Below are positions 36,185-44,172 of a stretch of 64,000 bases of DNA, in pieces; position 1 is the stretch's first letter, and each line of letters starts with the position of its first letter. Under the pieces are notes generated by a model, which made no database searches, was not told where the DNA came from, and was given only the letters and a program-made list of their open reading frames with translations. The position numbers and the translations under genes were made by a program. The DNA is taken from contig JASEES010000047.1 of the NCBI GenBank assembly GCA_030019395.1, positions 88,100 to 152,099 on the forward strand. Reading direction: 5' to 3'. The DNA comes from Methanolinea sp. GTDB lineage: Archaea; Halobacteriota; Methanomicrobia; Methanomicrobiales; Methanospirillaceae.

Positions 36185-37126
36185 ATGCACCGTTATATCA
36201 TCAAGCGGGTCGGTTATCTCGTCTTTACAATCTTCATCGTTTCGGTTTTTACATTTATCGTGGTGAATGCAATTCCGGGAGAGCCAGCCGAGATTCTGAC
36301 AAAACACCTCTTCGTGGGACTCGAAGAAGCAGCGCCACCTGAAATGGTCACGGAATTATCCCAGCGTTACGATCTCGATAAATCGCTGTTGGAGCAGTAC
36401 TTTAACTGGATCAGGGGGGCAATCGGCGGTGACCTGGGTTATTCGATACTCTTCAACAGGCCCGTGACGCATTTATTAAAGAATGCTCTCCCCCCCACAC
36501 TAATCCTTGCAGCTGCAGCAGCCTTTCTCTCGGTCGTCATCGGGCTCCCTCTCGGGATCTATTCTGCACTCCGAAAGGGCAGGTTATCAGACTGGATCGT
36601 GCGCATGATCACGATTTTCTCCATTTCAATGCCGGTCTTCTGGATTGCGGTGATACTCATCCTTGTCTTCAGCGTGGGGTTGGGGATAACACCGGTTGCA
36701 GGCTATGGGGGGTGTGAATATCTCATCCTCCCTGCTTTGTCCCTTGCGATTCATTCCTCGGCATCCCTGGCGAGGATAATGCGCACGAGCCTCATCGACA
36801 CGATGAATAAACCTTTTATCACCTTTGCGAAAGCCAAGGGATTACCGGATAAGCGCATCATCATCCATCATGCGCTCAGAAACTCCCTTCTACCCGTTAT
36901 TACGATGATCGGAATGACATTTGGGTCCCTTCTCGCCGGCGCAGTCGTTATAGAGACAATTTTTTCGTGGCCCGGACTCGGGAACCTCCTCATGAAAGCA
37001 ATTGCGGCAAGGGATGTCGTTCTCATTGAAAGTACCATTGTGGTGATCATCACCCTGTTTCTCCTGGTAAACTTCGTCGTGGATCTCCTGTACCATGTCA
37101 TCGATCCGAGGATAACATATGAGTAG
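36185..37126 (+). CDS. ABC permease, NikB/DppB family
   Basis: 313 aa inner permease with six predicted helices. MHRYIIKRVGYLVFTIFIVSVFTF starts a typical DppB-like first helix, and the EAA loop reads SLIDTMNKPFITFAKAKGLPDKRIIIHHALRNSLLPV. Pairs with the next gene to form the channel. Start ATG at 36185 is preferred over an in-frame TTG at 36176. Overlaps the next gene by 8 nt. Confidence 0.92.
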   Translation: MHRYIIKRVGYLVFTIFIVSVFTFIVVNAIPGEPAEILTKHLFVGLEEAAPPEMVTELSQRYDLDKSLLEQYFNWIRGAIGGDLGYSILFNRPVTHLLKNALPPTLILAAAAAFLSVVIGLPLGIYSALRKGRLSDWIVRMITIFSISMPVFWIAVILILVFSVGLGITPVAGYGGCEYLILPALSLAIHSSASLARIMRTSLIDTMNKPFITFAKAKGLPDKRIIIHHALRNSLLPVITMIGMTFGSLLAGAVVIETIFSWPGLGNLLMKAIAARDVVLIESTIVVIITLFLLVNFVVDLLYHVIDPRITYE

Positions 37127-38012
37127 GGCTTTCGTATATGGAGACAGTGTACGGCAGGATTTGAGAAAAGAGGGTGTTTGGTCAGAGTTGTTCACAAGGG
37201 AACCCCTTCTCTTCGTGGTATTCTGCCTGATTGGGTTGATATTCCTGCTTGCCCTGATTGGACCTTTTCTGGTCACCCAGGATCCCAATGCAACAGCTCT
37301 CGGTTATAAAAACCGGGGACCCTCCCTGACCCATCTGTTTGGAACCGACTACCTGGGAAGGGACCTCTTTTCCCGGACCATCTATGGTCTCCGTACCTCG
37401 TTGTTTATTGCAGTTAGCACTATACTACTTACGTTCTTTGTAGGTACTGCAGTTGGCTGTTTCTCTGCATACTGCGGTGGGAGGATAGACGAGGTTCTGG
37501 CACGTATTATTGATTTGTTTCTTGCATTCCCTGCAATCATTCTGGCGCTTGCGCTGGTCACCCTCCTTGGACCCGGATTACTGAACATGATACTGATCCT
37601 GGTTATTGTGCAATGGGCGTCATTTGCACGATTGATGCGTGGACAGGTGCTCTCCGAAAAATTCCAGGAATACATCCTTTCCTCAAAGGCGGCAGGATTA
37701 CCCGGCTGGTGGATAATCGCCCGCCATCTGGTGCCAAATACCATAATGCCTGTGGTTGTCCTCGCAACCATCGATATTGGTCACACCATCCTCACTATCT
37801 CCACCCTCGGATTTCTGGGTCTTGGAATTCCACCAACAATTCCCGAATGGGGATCGATGATCAATGCGGGCTTAAGTTACATGCGCATCGCACCTCTCAA
37901 TGTGATTGTACCCGGGATTGCAATTACGATTGTGACGTTGCTCTTCAACGTAGCAGGAGAAGGACTGCGCGATCTTTCAAATTCAGAACAGGATCAGGGG
38001 ATGGTACTATAG
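37119..38012 (+). CDS. ABC permease, NikC/DppC family
   Basis: 297 aa. Cytoplasmic N-terminus, then LFVVFCLIGLIFLLALIGPFL as the first helix and the DppC motif LTHLFGTDYLGRDLFSRTIYGLRTSL. The EAA loop is YILSSKAAGLPGWWIIARHLVPNTI. Second channel half of the importer. Its last codons ATG GTA CTA TAG run straight into the following ATPase gene. Confidence 0.93.
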   Translation: MSRAFVYGDSVRQDLRKEGVWSELFTREPLLFVVFCLIGLIFLLALIGPFLVTQDPNATALGYKNRGPSLTHLFGTDYLGRDLFSRTIYGLRTSLFIAVSTILLTFFVGTAVGCFSAYCGGRIDEVLARIIDLFLAFPAIILALALVTLLGPGLLNMILILVIVQWASFARLMRGQVLSEKFQEYILSSKAAGLPGWWIIARHLVPNTIMPVVVLATIDIGHTILTISTLGFLGLGIPPTIPEWGSMINAGLSYMRIAPLNVIVPGIAITIVTLLFNVAGEGLRDLSNSEQDQGMVL

Positions 38013-38938
38013 AGGCAATTCTCACGGCAAAGGACCTTAACGTCACCTTCCATACGAGATATGGAGCTATTCGTGCATCGCAAAATGTTTCTTTCTCCCT
38101 CTATCCCAACGAGATTTTCGTCCTTGTGGGGGAAACGGGTTCAGGGAAATCGGTAATCGGCCAGGCGATTCTCCATCTCCTTCCCCCGTCAGCGGAGGTA
38201 AGCGGGAGTGTTCAGTTCATGGGCGAAGAGATTCTCTCTCTCGATGAAGAGGCTTTTTCGCACTATCGTGGACACAAAATTGCACTGATACCCCAGAATC
38301 CATCAGGCTCACTCAATCCCCTGATGCGCAATGGCGATCAGATCGGAGAGGTCATGAAAATGCAAAAAAATGCACGAATCAGGGAGATAAGGCGACTTCT
38401 TACCCTTCTTCGGTTCGAGGAACCGGATCGTGTCGCCCAATCCTACCCGCATTCACTCTCTGGCGGGATGCGGCAGAGGCTGACTACCGGTATTGCGATT
38501 GCATCGCAGCCTCTCGTCCTCATCGCAGATGAACCTACAAAGGGTCTGGATTTTGCTGCAAGGAGAGTGACGATGGAGGTCTTCTCCGAGCTCAAGCGTG
38601 CATATAAGACCTCCATCCTTCTCATAACCCATGATCTGGATCTCGCAGGATTAATTGGTGACAGAATCGGGGTGATGTATTCTGGTGAGATGGTTGAATC
38701 GGGCAGGTGCGAGGATGTCTTGGCCCACCCTCTTCACCCCTATACTCGTGGCCTCCTCCGTGCATTACCCCGTAATGGAATGGTTCCGATGCAGGGATCT
38801 GCACCCGCACTGGAAAACCTTCCTGAGGGCTGTTATTTTCATGGACGCTGCGATCGTCACTGCGAAACTGGTCTGCTTTGTCATCCGGAGTGGATAATCA
38901 GGAATGGGAGGGGTATCAGGTGCCACCAGAACTCCTGA
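38009..38938 (+). CDS. ABC ATPase, NikD/DppD family, non-canonical start
   Basis: About 309 aa ATP-binding subunit. Walker A VGETGSGKSV, Q-loop ALIPQNPSGSLNPLM, signature LSGGMRQRLTTGIAIA, Walker B VLIADEPTKGLD, switch THDLDLAGLIGD, and a C-terminal cysteine-rich tail (CYFHGRCDRHCETGLLCHPEW) as in oligopeptide/nickel ATPases. No ATG, GTG or TTG is usable in frame between the NikC coding region and Walker A. The frame first makes sense near ATA at 38009 (GGGG 8 nt upstream) or ATT at 38018. It may initiate at a rare codon or be reached by frameshift from NikC. Confidence 0.85.
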   Translation: MEAILTAKDLNVTFHTRYGAIRASQNVSFSLYPNEIFVLVGETGSGKSVIGQAILHLLPPSAEVSGSVQFMGEEILSLDEEAFSHYRGHKIALIPQNPSGSLNPLMRNGDQIGEVMKMQKNARIREIRRLLTLLRFEEPDRVAQSYPHSLSGGMRQRLTTGIAIASQPLVLIADEPTKGLDFAARRVTMEVFSELKRAYKTSILLITHDLDLAGLIGDRIGVMYSGEMVESGRCEDVLAHPLHPYTRGLLRALPRNGMVPMQGSAPALENLPEGCYFHGRCDRHCETGLLCHPEWIIRNGRGIRCHQNS

Positions 38939-39660
38939 GCGTAGAAGGACTCCATAAAACGTACGGGCATGGCGACATTTTTTCAGATGTAACCTTTACG
39001 CTCAGGGGTGGGGAGACAATCGGTCTTTTTGGGATGAGTGGCTCTGGCAAATCCACCCTCAGCAGATGCATCCTGGGACTGGAGCGTCCGACGCACGGAA
39101 AGATCCGGTTCGAAGGATTGGAAATAACAAGAATGAGGCGGTCCTTCTTCTCCGGAATAAAACCCCTGATCCAAATGATTTTTCAGCATCCTGAAGTCTC
39201 ATTCAACCCGCGGATGAAATTGATCGACAGTGTAACAGAACCACTGGTCTATCATAAAAAGATCTCCGTGGAAGATGCCTTCACTATGCTTATGCCTCTT
39301 ATAGAGGCTGTTGGACTGAAACAGGAACAGTTCTTCCGCTATCCCCACCAGCTGTCGGGGGGCGAGATCCAGCGGGCGATGCTGGTGAGAATCTATTCTC
39401 TGGAGCCGAAACTGGTCATCGCAGACGAACCAACTTCTATGCTTGACATGTCAGTTCAGGCGCAGGTATTGACTTTGATCAGGACCCTGCAGCAGAAGAA
39501 TCAAAATGCCTGCATTTTTATTTCGCATGACCCGGAGGTGATACGGATTATGTGTCATAAGGTTGGGGTGCTTGAGAACGGAAAATTCAGGGTCATGAAT
39601 ATGGAGGAGTTCGAGGCGTACGCAGCAAGACTTTTTCCTGAATTACTGATGAAGTCATAA
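38920..39660 (+). CDS. ABC ATPase, NikE/DppF family
   Basis: About 246 aa. Walker A GMSGSGKSTL, Q-loop IQMIFQHPEVSFNPRM, signature LSGGEIQRAMLVRI, Walker B LVIADEPTSMLD, switch FISHDPEVI. The best similarity begins VPPELLSVEGLHKTYG at the GTG at 38920, with GTG at 38893 and TTG at 38878 as alternatives; all overlap the upstream ATPase gene. Final gene of the operon, followed at once by a long hairpin. Confidence 0.92.
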   Translation: MPPELLSVEGLHKTYGHGDIFSDVTFTLRGGETIGLFGMSGSGKSTLSRCILGLERPTHGKIRFEGLEITRMRRSFFSGIKPLIQMIFQHPEVSFNPRMKLIDSVTEPLVYHKKISVEDAFTMLMPLIEAVGLKQEQFFRYPHQLSGGEIQRAMLVRIYSLEPKLVIADEPTSMLDMSVQAQVLTLIRTLQQKNQNACIFISHDPEVIRIMCHKVGVLENGKFRVMNMEEFEAYAARLFPELLMKS

Positions 39661-39661
39661 A

Positions 39662-39707
39662 TTCTTCACGGGCATCGGAATAGCGTTCCGATATCCCGTA
39701 AAGAAGT
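39662..39707 (+). terminator. Long hairpin after the ABC operon
   Basis: Right after the stop codon, TTCTTCACGGGCATCGGAA and TTCCGATATCCCGTAAAGAA pair around a 5-nt loop, giving about 17 bp with one mismatch and a small bulge. A T5 run follows at about 39726. It could end transcription or protect the 3' end of the operon mRNA. Confidence 0.6.
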
Positions 39708-39943
39708 GGAGATCTTCCATAATGGGTTTTTAATATTGAGTGCTGATAAAGACCTCCGTTATGAGAAGGTTCCAATTGTATCATGGAGAAAGACAGGTCA
39801 GTATCGAAAATTGATCCTTAAATAGAATATTTTCTGTTCCCAAGGGCGTCGTTTTTTTCGGTGGTCTGCATAGGTTGGTACGATGACACCCCCGGCGGGG
39901 CCGGAATAGGGCATGCATCCCTCCGTGCCCGGAAAAAGACCCC

Positions 39944-40165
39944 TCACTTCCCGATGCGGACCAGGTACCGGTTCGCGGCGACTTCTGTCCATGTCACCTG
40001 GTATCCCTGGCCGGAAAAAGGGGAACACGTGTTGTCCACCTGCTCCCTCGTTGCGTAAAAAGCCACGGTATCGCCGGGAGAAAGCTTGTTCAGCAGGATT
40101 TTCAGCTTTATCATCAGGTTGGTGCAGGTCAGTTCGGAAAAGTCCTTTGCGTTTGTATTCTCCAT
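39944..40165 (-). CDS. TusA-like sulfur carrier protein, degenerate CP motif
   Basis: 73 aa. LTCTNLMIKLKILLNKLSPGDTVAFYA matches the TusA/YedF fold, where the conserved motif is CPxP followed by a helix and the LxxGxxL strand. The cysteine is kept, but the following proline is replaced by Thr-Asn. A second cysteine is in NTCSPF. Carries persulfide or selenium in related systems. Last gene of a minus-strand cluster with a triple DsrE protein and two YedE-type membrane proteins; 14 nt after the DsrE gene. Confidence 0.75.
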   Translation of the reverse strand: MENTNAKDFSELTCTNLMIKLKILLNKLSPGDTVAFYATREQVDNTCSPFSGQGYQVTWTEVAANRYLVRIGK

Positions 40166-40179
40166 GGTATCACATCCTT

Positions 40180-41358
40180 TCAGAAGAACAGCATGCGCAT
40201 GGCAGGGGTAAAAGCGGGGTCTTTTTTTGCCGGGAACAGGATTCGGGACAGGTCTCCGTCCGAGGCCTCCCTGACCAGCGACAGGTTCCCCGTGGTACTG
40301 ACGCCCCTGTCCGCGACGGAAGGGGCATGGACGTAGTAGGAGAGACTCCCGATATCGGTCGTGACGGCGATCATCTCCTGCACGTTGAAGATCCGGTCAT
40401 TATCGGGCACATCGTGGTTCCCCTGGAGGGCATACACGCCATCCTCGATGAAGACGACGTTCGTCGAAATTCCGTCCATGGCCGCGGCAATGGCCAGGGA
40501 GAGTCCCCCGAACGTCCACTCGGAACAATAGGGAGGGTGCGTGATAAACACGGTCAGGGTGGGGACTCCCTCCTTCCCGTCTCCGGCCGGGACAGTCCAG
40601 CCCCCCATGTGCGAGGCGATAGGGTGGAACCCGGAAAACCGGGCAAGGATCTCTTTCAGTGGCTTGATCGCGATGTCCTGGATACAGGAAGCAGGTTCAC
40701 AGAAACCCGTGCCGGGGTTCATCTGGTAATATCCCCTCGCTGTTGCACACCGCGAACAGGCAGCAAACCACGGGTCGCGGCATGCTCGTACGGTGTTCCC
40801 GGATAGGGCAGATACGCCTTTGCCGATGTTCTCGAACTCCGAGGGGCGCTGGCCATCGTGGAGAGCGTGGACCCCGTCGAGGTAGCAATAGAGCTCCGGG
40901 TGCAGCCCAGCCCCGAGTACGCAGGTGAGGAACCGGAGCATGTAGACCGGGACCCGGCTCATGTAGGGAGAAGTGCAGAGGAGGAATGCAGCGCTCCTCG
41001 TCCCGGGCCAGTCCTTTTCGAGGGAAGAGACGAGTTCTCCCCAGAAAGACTCCCGGTTGGCCGACCCCGTGATACGAAGACCCGGGATCCCGGATGCAAC
41101 AGGGTCGGCGAGTCCCTGAAGGCGGAGCTCGTCGCCGTCTGCAATGACCAGGACGGACGGCAACCGGGAGAGGGTGGCCCAGGCAGGGCGGGTCCGTGCA
41201 TCCACGAGGCTGAAGAGGGCATCTCCTGTAAGAAATATCTTTACATTCCCCGTGTCCCCGGAGTGCTCCTGCCCTCCTGCCGTGCCGATCACCCCGGCGA
41301 GCCACCTCATGCGTTCCCCGCTGATGGGATCGCAGAAGAGGAACGTTGAGGAGAACAC
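40180..41358 (-). CDS. Triple DsrE-domain fusion protein
   Basis: About 392 aa from GTG at 41358. Three DsrE/DsrF-like segments can be read: residues about 1-105 (GNVKIFLTGDALFSLVDA), about 125-250 (LLCTSPYMSRVPVYMLRFLTCVL, then CSRCATARGY, the catalytic C-x2-C-x3-RG motif), and about 275-392 (TLTVFITHPPYCSEWTFGGLSLAIAAAMDG, VVFIEDGVYAL). Only the middle domain has the full Cys motif. DsrE proteins shuttle persulfide. The start is just after the stop of the YedE-like gene, showing coupling. Fusion of three such domains is unusual. Confidence 0.8.
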   Translation of the reverse strand: MFSSTFLFCDPISGERMRWLAGVIGTAGGQEHSGDTGNVKIFLTGDALFSLVDARTRPAWATLSRLPSVLVIADGDELRLQGLADPVASGIPGLRITGSANRESFWGELVSSLEKDWPGTRSAAFLLCTSPYMSRVPVYMLRFLTCVLGAGLHPELYCYLDGVHALHDGQRPSEFENIGKGVSALSGNTVRACRDPWFAACSRCATARGYYQMNPGTGFCEPASCIQDIAIKPLKEILARFSGFHPIASHMGGWTVPAGDGKEGVPTLTVFITHPPYCSEWTFGGLSLAIAAAMDGISTNVVFIEDGVYALQGNHDVPDNDRIFNVQEMIAVTTDIGSLSYYVHAPSVADRGVSTTGNLSLVREASDGDLSRILFPAKKDPAFTPAMRMLFF

Positions 41359-41363
41359 AATGA

Positions 41364-41888
41364 TCAGGCCCCCAGTCCAAGGGACTTCATGAGGAGGACA
41401 ATCCACCCCGATACGAACGCCGCGAAGACCGGGGAGGCGACAGCCATCCCGAGCAGGAAGAACGCAGCCCTGATGTTCCCCTCGGATGTCATTACGGCCT
41501 GCCGGATGGGGCATCCGCCGAGGAGGACGCAGATAAATCCGACGAGGAAACCGGGGATCACGGCAAGGAGGATGTAGGCTGCCGGGCCAAGGCCTGCAGG
41601 GGCTCCCGGAACCGGGATAAAAGGCCCGCTCGTGAGTGCCCAGAAGAAGTGTTCCATTGCTGCAGGTGTCAGTGTCCAGAAGAGGAGGTACCCGAGGAAC
41701 GAAAAGACGATCAGGGCCAGGTACCCTGAGAGGATCCGCGTGTGGCGGAAGAGGAAATAGTCGCGGAACCCTCCGATCGAGCAGAAACCGGAACGCTGGG
41801 CAAGGTAGCCGATCAGGATACCGAGGAGGAGAGTCACGGCAGGGACCGCGTAGACCGCAATCTCCATGGGCAGAACACCGGTCGCCAT
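41364..41888 (-). CDS. YeeE/YedE-type membrane protein, second half
   Basis: 174 aa with about five hydrophobic segments. The motif YLAQRSGFCSIGGFRDYFLFR and later CVLLGGCPIRQAVMTSEGN are the cysteine motifs of YeeE/YedE transporters for thiosulfate or selenium species. A full-length YedE has two such halves; here each is a separate gene. ATG at 41888 has GGAGG just upstream and overlaps the previous stop by one base. Partner of the following gene. Confidence 0.85.
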   Translation of the reverse strand: MATGVLPMEIAVYAVPAVTLLLGILIGYLAQRSGFCSIGGFRDYFLFRHTRILSGYLALIVFSFLGYLLFWTLTPAAMEHFFWALTSGPFIPVPGAPAGLGPAAYILLAVIPGFLVGFICVLLGGCPIRQAVMTSEGNIRAAFFLLGMAVASPVFAAFVSGWIVLLMKSLGLGA

Positions 41889-42421
41889 CAGGCCTCCTCC
41901 CTTTCGGCCCGCTTCAGCATGAAGACCGTGCCCGCAACGACTCCAAGTGCCATCGCCACGATGAAGAGCAGGGCAATGATATCCCCGTAGCCCGTCCGGA
42001 GAGCCGCCCTGTACGGGCACCCCCCGAAGACCATCGCGAGGATGAGCACGAGGAAACCCCCGAGGAAATAAAGCAGGTAGTCCCGGAACGATCCCTTTTT
42101 GACGGCGTGCTCCCTGTTCACGCGTGCGGATACGTATGCGCCGATGAGCACACCGACAACACTCATCACGGGTAAAACTGCATTCTTCGAGATGGGTGCA
42201 AGGGCAAGGGATGACCCGGCAAGAATATTGGTAACCCCGTTCACGAGATCCCGCGTGTGGCATGCGACGCAGAACCCGTACGCCTCGGGGCCCCCGGCAC
42301 TGATGAGAAGCGACTGGGACAGTGCAGCGAGAATCCCGATCACCGCACCGAGAAACGCGGGATGCCGGACGAGGAGGAATGCATGGCGGCGGACTGTGTC
42401 ATGAATACTGCAGGGTACCAT
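41888..42421 (-). CDS. YeeE/YedE-type membrane protein, first half
   Basis: 177 aa. YGFCVACHTRDLVNGVTNIL and AMVFGGCPYRAALRTGYGD are the paired cysteine motifs of YedE, between predicted helices. YedE-type carriers move thiosulfate or selenium-containing compounds to TusA and DsrE-like partners, which are encoded just downstream. Start ATG at 42421, divergent from the arsenic island. Confidence 0.85.
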   Translation of the reverse strand: MVPCSIHDTVRRHAFLLVRHPAFLGAVIGILAALSQSLLISAGGPEAYGFCVACHTRDLVNGVTNILAGSSLALAPISKNAVLPVMSVVGVLIGAYVSARVNREHAVKKGSFRDYLLYFLGGFLVLILAMVFGGCPYRAALRTGYGDIIALLFIVAMALGVVAGTVFMLKRAEREEA

Positions 42422-42521
42422 GGGTCATTACATTTCGACATTTTTCACTATAATATTTTGGAACCATTTATGCACTTATGTGACACAAAATGCAAAGATC
42501 GGCAGGGAGATTCAAAATCAT

Positions 42522-42543
42522 TATATTTGGATAACCGAATATA
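42522..42543. promoter_or_regulatory. 22-bp palindrome, ArsR operator candidate
   Basis: TATATTTGG-ATAA-CCGAATATA: arms of 9 bp with one mismatch and a 4-bp spacer. It ends 11 bp before the ATG of the ArsP-type gene and lies downstream of AT-rich promoter sequence (42441-42470). Position and AT-rich arms fit an ArsR/SmtB operator. The matching regulator is the second gene of the operon. Confidence 0.65.
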
Positions 42544-42554
42544 GGTATATACAG

Positions 42555-43730
42555 ATGACAGCAATAAACGACCTCTTCACGGCCGGGCAGTTTTTCCTGG
42601 TCATCACGCTCGAACTTGTCCTCCTCTTCGTGGCCATCAGCTTCCTGGTAGGGCTCATCCAGGAATACGTCCCCGAAGAGAAGATCCGCCGGGCTCTCTC
42701 GTCCGGGAACCGGGTCACGGGGACGGCTCTCGGTGCATTCTTCGGTGCCCTGACACCGTTTTGCTCCTGCTCGACGATCCCCGTGCTCGTCGGGCTGATC
42801 AACTCCCGGGTTCCGTTTGGCGCCTGCATGGCATTCCTCCTTGCATCACCGCTCTTAAACCCGGTCATTGTCTTCATGGTGCTGGCATTCTTCGGACCGG
42901 TACCGACCGTTATATACTGTGCAATCACCTTCTGCATCGCAGTGTTGTCGGGGCTCGTGCTCGAAGAAAGGGGGTTCATCCGGTTCGTCAAACCTGTCGG
43001 ACCGGGAAAGAACGCTATCTCCTCTGGTGCAGGATCGGGGTGCTGTGCAGGTAACCCGGTTCGTCCGGCAAAGGCAAGTACGGGCTGTTGTCCGGGAGAT
43101 ACAGGCGCGATCACCCCATCAGTGGGGTGCTGTTCAGATGAACCGGTTCGTCCGGCAAAGGCAAGTACGGGCTGTTGTCCGGGAGATACGGGCATGACCA
43201 CACAGGCAACAGGGTGCTGTGCAGGCGGTTCAACGCCCATCCCCGCGGCTCCCCCCGCCAGTGCAAACCCTGGCGTGAACGGTTCACCCGGATCCCACCA
43301 TGGCCGCCGGATGAAGTCTGCCCTGGGTTTTTCCCTCCGCCTGTTCCGCCAGGTACTTCCCTACCTCATCCTCGGGGCTGCAATCGGGGCGTTCATCTAC
43401 GGGTTCGTGCCCGAGGACCTGATCGTCTCCCTTGCGGGTCCGGAAAACCCCCTCGCCATCCCCATCGCAGCCATCATCGGCATCCCGATGTACATCAGGG
43501 CGGAGACGATCATTCCCATCAGTGCGGTCCTGCTTACGAAGGGGATGGGCCTTGGCGCTGTCATGGCACTCATCATTGGCGGAGCAGGGGCAAGCATTCC
43601 CGAGGTGACCCTCCTTGCATCCATCTTCGAGCGGAGGCTCGTTGCAGCGTTCGTTGGAGTCGTCCTCGGGGTCGCCATCAGTGCGGGGATCGTCCTGCAG
43701 GTCCTGCAGACGGCAGGGCTTCTCGGGTGA
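42555..43730 (+). CDS. arsP: ArsP-type permease with Cys-Cys-rich cytoplasmic loop
   Basis: 391 aa membrane protein of the DUF318/ArsP family, which exports trivalent organoarsenicals. Two four-helix bundles: the first carries LTPFCSCSTIPVLVGLINS, the second PMYIRAETIIPISAVLLTKGMGLGAVMALIIGGAGASIPE. Between them, about residues 158-222, is a linker with five Cys-Cys pairs (GCCAG, GCCPG, GCCSD, GCCPG, GCCAG) coded partly by an 87-bp duplication. First gene of an arsenic operon; palindromic operator in front. Gene symbol by family; substrate not proven. Confidence 0.85.
   Translation: MTAINDLFTAGQFFLVITLELVLLFVAISFLVGLIQEYVPEEKIRRALSSGNRVTGTALGAFFGALTPFCSCSTIPVLVGLINSRVPFGACMAFLLASPLLNPVIVFMVLAFFGPVPTVIYCAITFCIAVLSGLVLEERGFIRFVKPVGPGKNAISSGAGSGCCAGNPVRPAKASTGCCPGDTGAITPSVGCCSDEPVRPAKASTGCCPGDTGMTTQATGCCAGGSTPIPAAPPASANPGVNGSPGSHHGRRMKSALGFSLRLFRQVLPYLILGAAIGAFIYGFVPEDLIVSLAGPENPLAIPIAAIIGIPMYIRAETIIPISAVLLTKGMGLGAVMALIIGGAGASIPEVTLLASIFERRLVAAFVGVVLGVAISAGIVLQVLQTAGLLG
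43056..43189 (+). repeat. 87-bp in-frame duplication in the permease gene
   Basis: A 47-bp sequence (43056-43102) recurs without change at 43143-43189, exactly 87 bp or 29 codons apart. The unit encodes PVRPAKASTGCCPGDTG plus a variable part with another Cys-Cys. Copy number can change in frame. Confidence 0.9.
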
Positions 43731-43773
43731 AGATCACTGGATTTATCCGGGTTTACCAACGAGGTATTAGTAC

Positions 43774-44172
43774 ATGACGGGGAGGACAGGACGGCACCGG
43801 GCATCGTCCTTGTCCCGGTATATCACCATCTTCAAGGCGCTCTCCGACGAGACGAGGCTCCGGATCTACCTCCTCCTCGGTGGCGGGGAACTTTGCGTCT
43901 GCCATATACAGGCCATCCTCGGGACCACCCAGACCAAGGTCTCCCGCCACCTGGGAATCCTGCGGAATGCCGGCCTGGTCACAGCCCGGCGGGAGGGGCT
44001 CTGGATATACTACAGGAGGTCGGAGCCGGGACCCCCCGGAGTGAGATCCTTTACGAGGGACCTTGCCAGGCTCCTTGATACGGACCCGGGCCCTGGCGGA
44101 CGGGAGGGCAGGGACGGTCATTGCGAATGCGAAGAGGGAAAGGTTTCCCATGGCAAAGACACTCGTCATTGA
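43774..44172 (+). CDS. arsR: ArsR family metalloregulator
   Basis: 132 aa repressor. Winged helix at about 15-90: YITIFKALSDETRLRIYLLL, the metal-site motif ELCVCHIQAIL (ELCVCDL-type, cysteines at about residues 41 and 43) and TKVSRHLGILRNAGLVTARREGLWIYYR. The tail (HCECEEGK) has two more cysteines that may add ligands. GAGGT precedes the ATG by about 10 nt. Likely binds the 22-bp palindrome at 42522 and is relieved by As(III)/Sb(III). Confidence 0.92.
   Translation: MTGRTGRHRASSLSRYITIFKALSDETRLRIYLLLGGGELCVCHIQAILGTTQTKVSRHLGILRNAGLVTARREGLWIYYRRSEPGPPGVRSFTRDLARLLDTDPGPGGREGRDGHCECEEGKVSHGKDTRH

Noticed and set aside
41359..41514. Upstream extension of the DsrE fusion protein
   Set aside because: It overlaps the coding region of the YedE-type gene and reads as non-protein-like sequence; the GTG at 41358 fits better.
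41889..42263. Upstream extension of the second YedE-type gene
   Set aside because: It overlaps the other YedE gene in a different frame; the ATG at 41888 has GGAGG just before it.
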